Positions 7,921-12,959 of a DNA stretch of 12,959 bases are shown here, piece by piece. The DNA is from Ectocarpus siliculosus (lineage: Eukaryota > Sar > Phaeophyceae > Ectocarpales > Ectocarpaceae): the NCBI GenBank assembly GCA_000310025.1, contig FN649729.1, positions 1,818,531 to 1,831,489 of the forward strand, written 5' to 3'. Made by a program: the position numbers and the translations under genes. The notes under the pieces are model-generated. The model had not been told where the DNA came from and made no database searches. It worked only from the letters and a program-made list of their open reading frames with translations. Each line of letters begins with the position of its first letter. Position 1 is the first letter of the stretch.

Positions 7921-8777
7921 GCTTCGCGGACGACCGCTATTGGCGGTCGCCGCTGCGCTCGTAGGTTGCATGGCGATGGCAAGTGTGTGGGTGGAGAGTT
8001 TGGAGATGAGGGGAAAAATTATTGGCAAAATAGCGTTATTTGTTGTCAAGAGGATGGATATGGAATCAGGTTCTCTTGGTACATTCGAGATACATTCGAT
8101 AGCAAATGCCGCAGGGCTTATAACGAAACGGTGAGGTGCTTTGAACGTGGTACGAGTAGAAGATGAAATCGGGTACTCTTGCACCGCTCAACATCCTTTG
8201 TAGCCCCAGGGTGTGACGACCGTGTACTGCTGTGAAGCTCGAGGGTGTGACTCCTCTAGCATCGGGCAATGGTCCTACATACCCGACGCAAAACATCCGA
8301 TAGCAAACGCCGCAGCGTTAATAATGAAACGGCGCGGTACTTACAATATGGTACGCGTAGGCAAAAAATGCTTTTATGAAATCGGGTACTCTTGTACATC
8401 CGAGGTGCAATCGGGTACTGCTCAAAATCCGATAGGAAACGCCGCAGCGTCTATAATCATACGGCGATGTACTTACAAAATGAAGACGCTAAATCGGCAC
8501 TCTTCAACCTCCATGACACGACAGCTTTGTACCCCGAGGGTGCGACCACCGTGTACTGCTCTAATGCCCGAGGGTGTGTGACTACTCTAGCCTCTAGCCT
8601 CGGGCAATGGTCCTATACCCGAGGCACAACATATTCAACGCTCGCAGGCAAGCTATCTATAATAGCCGCAGAGAGTATAAGTAAAGAGCTTCGCGGCGTA
8701 CCGCTTCGCGGTCACCGCTACGCTCGTAGGTTCAATGGCGATGGCAAGTGTGTGCGGGTGGAGTTTTGAAATGAGAG
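7921..8777 (+). repeat. 90-bp direct repeats flanking the tandem array
   Basis: The stretch 7921-8010 is repeated at 8688-8777. Shared text includes GCTTCGCGG, CGCTCGTAGGTT, then ATGGCGATGGCAAGTGTGTG, GGGTGGAG and gaaATGAGAG-like ends. Both copies are in the same orientation, and the A/B array (8091-8640) lies between them. They could be LTR-like ends of a small element or simply outer members of the repeat family. Confidence 0.7.
8091..8640 (+). repeat. Degenerate A-B-A-A-B tandem repeat array
   Basis: Unit A (core CCGATAGCAAACGCCGCAGCG, then taataatgaaACGGCG, often a later GAAATCGGGTACTC) begins near 8091, 8293 and 8425. Unit B (GGGTGTGACGACCGTGTACTGC ..., then CTCTAGC, ATCGGGCAATGGTCCTA) lies at about 8204-8286 and 8531-8621. 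Copies are roughly 75-90 percent alike by eye. The repeats keep partial open frames with recurring IANAAALIMKRR-like peptides, but no start, splice pattern or domain supports a gene. Confidence 0.7.
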
Positions 8778-9664
8778 ATACGAAGAAAAAATGCTGCGAA
8801 GAGGGAAACATTTGTTTGTTTGTTCGAAGAGCAAAGACGCACAATGACTATATTCATATGTTACGCGACGGCCGGAGGACAGAGTATTTAATTGCTCGGA
8901 GTAAGAAGTTTGTTTTTCAGAAACAAACGCTCACTTTCCACGAAAAAAGTAGGAAAATAGGGTTACGTAACATAATAGCTCCACCTGGCCCACACCATAG
9001 AAGAAACTTCTCAGTAAGAAAACAGAGGAGCGACCCCTAAAATGCTCTACTACTCATAAGACACGAGAGGGGTTACTGGGGGGGGAGTGTGTCGAATAAT
9101 AAAACTGAGAAAGAAACATCAAGCAACCAGTTTTTCTCTCTCTTTTCCAGAAGATATTTCCGGAAAAAAAAAGAAAGTATTTCCATGAAACGGAGGAACA
9201 AACAACGTATTTCATTTTTTTTTTTTCTCGGGCGGGTGTAGTTTTGCAGACAGCTGTGCGGACGACACTGGCCGCTAACCCCCCCGCCTTTCGCCTGGAT
9301 CAAAAGGGAGACGCACTACAGCAGTAGAGTACTTTGTCTCGTCTCATGCGGAGACTTGGTGGCTTGGTTGTCGTGTGTGGCAGGGTGTGTGGTGTGTAGC
9401 CAGCGCACACGCACAATCCACGTCAGCCGCTTGCCGAATGTATGTATGAGTGGCCTGCACTGTCAATAAATTGAGGTGCTATTGGTGGAGGCATGGTAGA
9501 TCTCGGAGACGCAACTTTCCGCCCTCGGTAGCGCTCGGGGACGGGCAGTCCGACGGCGATCTCAGCGCTGCCAAGGCTCTCGCGGGCCGGGGCTGCCGGC
9601 AGAAGCGATTCCCGCGGCGAACGGAGGTGCATGGGCGGAGAAAATCCGCAAAAGGGGGGCTCTA

Positions 9665-9710
9665 GGCTCACGAGAGCATCAGGATTGCATTTCCTGCGAT
9701 CTCGTGAGCC
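9665..9710. other. Perfect 11-bp stem hairpin
   Basis: GGCTCACGAGA (9665-9675) is the exact inverse complement of TCTCGTGAGCC (9700-9710). The 24-nt loop contains a smaller CAGGA/TCCTG stem. It sits in the GC-rich part of intron 1. It could be a transposon end, a structured RNA or chance. Confidence 0.6.
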
Positions 9711-10227
9711 CGCAGCCCGTAGGAAATTCGTCTATAGGTCTATAGCCATCGGGCTCTCCCGACAAAAAGGCCCGGTGAGGAGGTTGGAAAACAGAGAGGG
9801 TTCAGCCTCCGAGTTCGCAGCACAAAGAGAAGACTCAGTGCCACCAAGTTGCAGTCCTACATACAGAGTTATCTGCTCCTGCTGTGGTGTATGCTTGTAC
9901 AAACAACTGCTGCACAGAGTACCGCCGCGTTGTAGGGGGGTTCAGCTGCAACCAAACCCATGGTTGTTTTTGGTGCGTATCGAACGTGCGTAGGCCCGGT
10001 GTGTGAAGGTGCAAGGCTCCTCTCCCAAGCTCCTCCCCTCACACTGTGAACGATCATGGCAAAGGCTTGCTGGGTGGGTCTTTGCAGTCTGAATAGAGGG
10101 TGGTATCATGCACAGCCGGGACGCTCATCATCTCTTGCCGCTTTTACACAACAGAGTCGTGGTCCCGGTTTAGCGGTCCATTAGCACGTGTAGTGTCACA
10201 AAATGTTCACGGGCGTGTTTTGGTGAA

Positions 10228-10465
10228 GTATACTCATACTCAAGTATTTTTGAGTAAATGCTCAACCATGAGTTAAGCCTTTCAATTATTCTCGTGTGTA
10301 CTCACAGTTTGAGCAAGTATTTCAACAATACTCATCGATACTCAGGTTGTTGAGTAACTATAATATTTCAAAACTACTCATGCGTACTCAGCTACTCGAG
10401 TATTTTACTCAACCTCGAGTATATCCTTGAGTAAGTATTTCGAAAATACTCAGAGTACAGTGTTC
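10228..10465. repeat. TACTCA/TGAGTA cluster
   Basis: By hand count, TACTCA occurs about nine times and TGAGTA about three times in 240 bp. Further related forms (CTCGAGTA, TTGAGCAAGTATTTC) also occur. Spacing is irregular, about 10-40 bp, and orientation is mixed, so many short hairpins are possible. The cluster fills the core of the inverted-repeat element. Confidence 0.85.
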
Positions 10466-10486
10466 AGTACTAACACTTTACTACAC

Positions 10487-10554
10487 ACGCCCGTGAAAAT
10501 GTTGTATATGACCGCTATTCACGCTCGTGAAAATGTTATATATGACCGTGATTC
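10487..10554 (+). repeat. 34-bp tandem duplication
   Basis: Two adjacent 34-bp copies (10487-10520 and 10521-10554) share CGTGAAAATGTT, then TATATGACCG and ATTC. They agree at about 30 of 34 positions. They form the right sub-terminal part of the MITE-like element. Confidence 0.85.
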
Positions 10555-11447
10555 GGGGCATCCCACCAAAAGGGAACCGCTAAACTGGGACCACGACTGT
10601 ACACTACTGTTCTAGTTGCGGCTCGCGAATGAGAATCATCAATTTGGGGTCGAGGTTCAATTTCTTGATTCACCACCACCGTTGAACACACATATGCATA
10701 GGTCATTGTACACAGTTTGGAGTAGAATCCACGGCGGAAGGTGTGTTTATTGTTTAGCCGTTCTCTCTCAGTTTTCGCGAAACGCCCAGCCTCATTGCTA
10801 CAGCGTTTTTTTTCTGCGGGCCAATTGTAGCGTACATTCCCTTTCGTGCTGCTGCGAAACTCCGTTTCACCCATGGTTGTGGAGGTGGGTAGGATATGAG
10901 AGGTGTTGGTGTTTTTGTGTGTGGCGTCACGGCCCGTATCCTTGTGGCATTACCTCTACCAACTGGGGTACGTAGCTTTGCTGACCCGCCGACAAATAGG
11001 GGCACGCCTGCATGGGCCCGACGCACGACACTGAAGGTTATTCTTAGAAGTACATAGGCATACAATGAAGCACCGCCCATGTTTCTGCTGTCCATGCCGA
11101 CAACGGGCCACGCACTACTGTCTTGCAACCAAGGGATGCAGTCGGCCGACTCGAAACGCTGCGAAATGGTGCTAGGTCGTGTTTTTTTTCTCTGTTGCAT
11201 TCTCTAGAAATCGGTCGTCAAGAGCAGTGATGACCTCTTCTTGCCCCTGTCAGTGTCGGATTCCCACCTCTTGGTAGCCATGTGTCACTGTAAGCGTGCG
11301 ATGTCTTTTCCTCCCCTGCGAGCTTATGCCAACTCAGCAGGTTTTGTGCACTGCGCGCACAGTGCCACATGAGAACGTGGTATGCCAATAACGCACCCGT
11401 TGTTGTTGTCTTCGTCGCCCACGGCCTTGCTTTTGCGTCGCTCACAG

Positions 11448-11512
11448 GCAGCGGAAGTTCACCAAAGGGATGAAACAGCTGGGGTACCGCGGCGGGTGGA
11501 AAGCCGTGCGAG
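11448..11512 (+). CDS. PPR protein exon 2
   Basis: This 65-nt exon is too short to show up as an open frame. It encodes QRKFTKGMKQLGYRGGWKAVR, plus one base on each side. Its first base completes the AGG codon begun by exon 1 (AG/G). Its last base, G, completes GGG with the GG that opens exon 3. The residues have the spacing of a PPR first helix (KQLGYRGGWKAV corresponds to the usual iskLGraGrWeeAl), and the repeat continues straight into exon 3 (GLIAEAGRVGLPLN). The acceptor has a T/C-rich tract ending CTCACAG, and the donor is GAG/GTGCGT. The two-sided phase match and the motif continuity are the evidence; there is no length support. Confidence 0.8.
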
Positions 11513-11978
11513 GTGCGTAGCCCTGTCGACAAAGAAAAAAGAACAGTGCCCTCGTTTGAGTTCTCTGCGGTCAGGTTGCGGCGATGGATAGGGTTTCGCT
11601 GTCTCATTAGGGTGTTTCGTTTCTGTGAATCTGTGAAACAAAAAATTGGTGGAAGCTATCCACGTCATGTCTGTTGGTCCGTCTGTCTGTCTGCTCGTTT
11701 GTCCATGGAGATAATTGCGCCATTTGTACGGTGCGGAAGGGTCGACCCGTGTAACCCGTGTCCGCTCCACGAAAGACCAGCACACGGTGTTCGCTCAAGA
11801 AGTGGTGCTGCTGTTTGCGACCCTCCATTGTCCCTAGTCTAGCCTATCCTGCCGTGCTGTCTTTCCTCAACTCCCCCACGCATCCCAGCGTTGTTTCAGC
11901 CCGACCCCGCCGCTCGCTCCCCGCGGGCGATCACTCACACACACACACCCAAACCGGAAACGAAACGACACGACACAG
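11513..11978 (+). other. Intron 2 of the PPR gene (466 bp)
   Basis: It runs from GTGCGT to a CACACAG acceptor. It has C/T-rich stretches (about 11830-11890), a CA repeat (11934-11947) and no other features. Reading through it in the exon 3 frame gives low-quality residues (THTHTPKPETKRHD) that do not resemble PPR sequence. Confidence 0.75.
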
Positions 11979-12269
11979 GGCTGATCGCCGAAGCCGGGCG
12001 CGTGGGGCTTCCCCTGAACGTGATCTGTCTCAACGCGGCCATGTCGGTGCTGGCTAGAAGCGGCCGGTGGTACGCGGCCCTGGACCTGCTCTCCATGATG
12101 AGGAGGGGGGCGCTGCTGGTCGACGTAGACGGCGGTGGCGGCGGCGGCGGCGGCGCGGACCAGGGGACGGGATTCCGGGAGCCCCGGGTGGAGGGGGAGG
12201 AGGCGTCTTCTTCGACGATGCTGGTGCTGCCGGAACCTGACACCATTACTTTCAACGCCGCCATTAGCG
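11979..12269 (+). CDS. PPR protein exon 3
   Basis: This exon codes for the end of one pentatricopeptide repeat (LIAEAGRVGLPLN), a full repeat beginning VICLNAAMSVLARSGRWYAA, then LDLLSMMRRG, and the start of the next (PEPDTITFNAAIS). PPR proteins are helical-repeat RNA-binding proteins of mitochondria and plastids that act in RNA processing, stability, editing or translation. The second repeat is split by an insertion of about 40 residues, including Gly8 encoded by GGC/GGT and an acidic Ser-rich part (EGEEASSST), before PEPD. The acceptor is CACAG/GG (phase 1 from exon 2) and the donor AGCG/GTGGGT (phase 1). The next exon turns AIS into AISACG, the standard PPR text. The donor also removes the downstream GGC repeat (about 12283-12319) as intron. 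Confidence 0.9.
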
Positions 12270-12589
12270 GTGGGTATGGTACCGGCGGCGGTGGCGGTGG
12301 CGGCGGCGGCGGCGGCGGGATGACGAGTTTTTTTTTGCAGTGCATCGTGCGTGAATGTGTGTATCCTATGTGCACAATTCGATGTCTCGTGTGATAATGT
12401 GTGCATCCTACATGTGCGCAAAACTCCCGGTGTGTTTTTAGAAATCGATTAACCTTCCGTCCCCGCGCCCGAGCTGTTTGTTGTTTTGGTTGTGTCTTTC
12501 AACATCGTCGGAGATTTGCCCGTGCTCTCGGCGCTTTTTCGTTTTTTGCCTCTCTCTCTCTCGCCGGTGCTGTCTTGTTCTCCCGTCAG
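12270..12589 (+). other. Intron 3 of the PPR gene (320 bp)
   Basis: The donor is GTGGGT. The 3' end is strongly pyrimidine-rich (TCTCTCTCTCTC ... TTGTTCTCCCGTCAG). It includes a (GGC)n tract (about 12283-12319) and a T8 run. A downstream CAG at 12597-12599 is a rival acceptor, but it would leave the repeat two residues short. Confidence 0.85.
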
Positions 12590-12669
12590 CGTGCGGCAGA
12601 GGAAAGAAGTGGAAGCCGGCCGTCGAGCTGCTGGACAGCATGCGGCGAGAAGGCCTGGTGCCCGATGGG
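12590..12669 (+). CDS. PPR protein exon 4, gene continues past window
   Basis: The exon completes the repeat opened in exon 3: after AISA it reads CGRGKKWKPAVELLDSM, then RREGLVPDG. With this junction the repeat has the canonical spacing of 34 residues from ITFN to VPD. The exon ends GGG/GTGAGG in phase 0, where a PPR would continue with a VTYN-like segment. Reading on (VRELNLLG) is not PPR-like, so I place the donor at 12670. The remaining repeats and the C-terminus lie outside the usable sequence. The four exons give 310 codons so far. The number of PPR motifs visible is three, one of them partial at its start. Confidence 0.87.
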
Positions 12670-12959
12670 GTGAGGGAACTGAACCTGCTGGGAACTAGTA
12701 GCTGGGGGGGGGGGGGGGGGGGTCCCTGTAAATTTATATTTCTGCCCGGGTTTTGCGCCCAAAATCCCCAAAAATTTGGGGGGGCCCCCCCCCCCCCCCA
12801 AAAAAAAGGGGGGGATTTTTTAAAATTGGGTTTTGTTAAAGGGGCCAAAAAAAAAAAAACCCCCCCCCCGGCCGGGCAAAGGGGAAGTTTTTCCGGTAAG
12901 GGGGACCCGGGGGGGGGGAAACCGGGAGGGTCCCTGGGTTGGGCCCCGGAGGGCCCCCC
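12670..12959. other. Low-quality contig end after a short intron start
   Basis: After about 30 bp of ordinary sequence, 12705-12959 is built of stretched homopolymers in blocks (G18, C15, A13, G10 and others) with almost no mixed sequence. This is what failing base calls at the end of a read look like. No feature should be drawn from it. Confidence 0.8.

Larger units (their letters stand above)
10150..10599. mobile_element. 450-bp MITE-like element with terminal inverted repeats
   Basis: AGTCGTGGTCCC-G-GTTTAGCGGT at 10155-10177 matches the reverse complement of 10576-10598 at 22 of 23 positions. The outer ends read CAG-AG-TCGTGG on the left and CAGTCGTGG on the right. TACAC flanks both sides (10145-10149 and 10600-10604), so the duplication is TA or TACAC. 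A CAG start with a TA duplication would fit a Tc1/mariner (pogo-like) family, but that is inference. No transposase is encoded. A second, inner inverted pair (TTCACGGGCGTGT near 10208-10221 against 10484-10497) nests inside. Confidence 0.82.
7781..11447 (+). other. 3.67 kb first intron of the PPR gene
   Basis: The donor is GTGAGG. The acceptor is TTGCTTTTGCGTCGCTCACAG, interrupted here only for description (the final CAG is 11445-11447). Exons on both sides fit in phase without any exon between. The interior contains a degenerate tandem array (7921-8777), A/T-rich unique sequence (8800-9330), a GC-rich part with a hairpin (9450-9800), and an inverted-repeat element (10150-10599). Minus-strand frames such as 10754-11200 (148 codons) show no domain I recognise. 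I see no RNA gene. Confidence 0.7.

Noticed and set aside
9130-9152. Strong polypyrimidine tract plus CAG, considered as an acceptor for an extra PPR exon
   Set aside because: The sequence after it is A-rich with no coding character, and the exon 1-exon 2 join needs no extra exon.
10754-11200. 148-codon minus-strand frame in PPR intron 1
   Set aside because: Not recognised. It lies antisense in an intron between two well-supported exons and has no splice or domain evidence.
11891-11978. In-frame extension of PPR exon 3 upstream to an ATG
   Set aside because: The extension encodes a CA-repeat peptide, while the CACAG acceptor and phase match with exon 2 explain the exon start better.
12283-12319. 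Poly-Gly coding tract after NAAIS
   Set aside because: It falls in intron 3 once the GTGGGT donor and the CGTCAG acceptor restore the standard PPR sequence AISACG.
12597-12599. Alternative acceptor CAG for PPR exon 4
   Set aside because: With a different donor (GG/GTATGG) it keeps frame but leaves the repeat at 32 residues, while the chosen pair gives the usual 34 with better motif fit.

Overview
This is eukaryotic nuclear DNA, most likely from a brown alga (Ectocarpus-like stramenopile). The evidence is: canonical GT-AG introns in GC-rich genes; one gene whose first exon reads as a heterokont-type bipartite plastid presequence (signal peptide, then an AFSAP motif like ASAFAP); a Lin-12/Notch-repeat (LNR) membrane protein of a kind common in stramenopiles; many homopolymer runs; and abundant transposable-element debris. 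The species is inferred, not shown. Most long open frames in the window are chance frames. The real genes appear only when exons are assembled by splice site and phase.

Layout. 1-833: no supportable gene, probably upstream intron. 834-1097 and 3438-3874: the last two visible exons of a plus-strand LNR protein with one transmembrane helix and an Ala-rich tail. They are separated by a 2.34 kb intron that carries inverted copies of a CAAGAT/ATCTTG-rich repeat. 3875-4588: 3' UTR and spacer. 4589-5771: a young, internally deleted Ty1/copia LTR retrotransposon on the minus strand. It has 5-bp target duplications, two LTRs and a primer site matching the anticodon arm of initiator tRNA-Met. 5777-7286: spacer with a TATA-bearing, LTR-like stretch and an 8-bp minisatellite.

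7287-12669 (and beyond): four exons of a plus-strand pentatricopeptide-repeat (PPR) protein, probably plastid-targeted. Exons 7287-7780, 11448-11512, 11979-12269 and 12590-12669 keep frame through phases 2, 1, 1 and 0 and give 310 codons. Intron 1 (3.67 kb) hosts a degenerate tandem repeat array and a 450-bp terminal-inverted-repeat element packed with TACTCA/TGAGTA. From about 12705 to the end the sequence is homopolymer-stretched and looks like poor-quality read ends at a contig edge.

The two genes are unrelated in function: one is a cell-surface/secretory-route protein, the other probably an organellar RNA-binding protein. I do not see a coherent new multigene system. The most unusual elements are the TACTCA-rich inverted-repeat element, the CAAGAT repeat family, and the copia derivative with its half-tRNA-type primer site.
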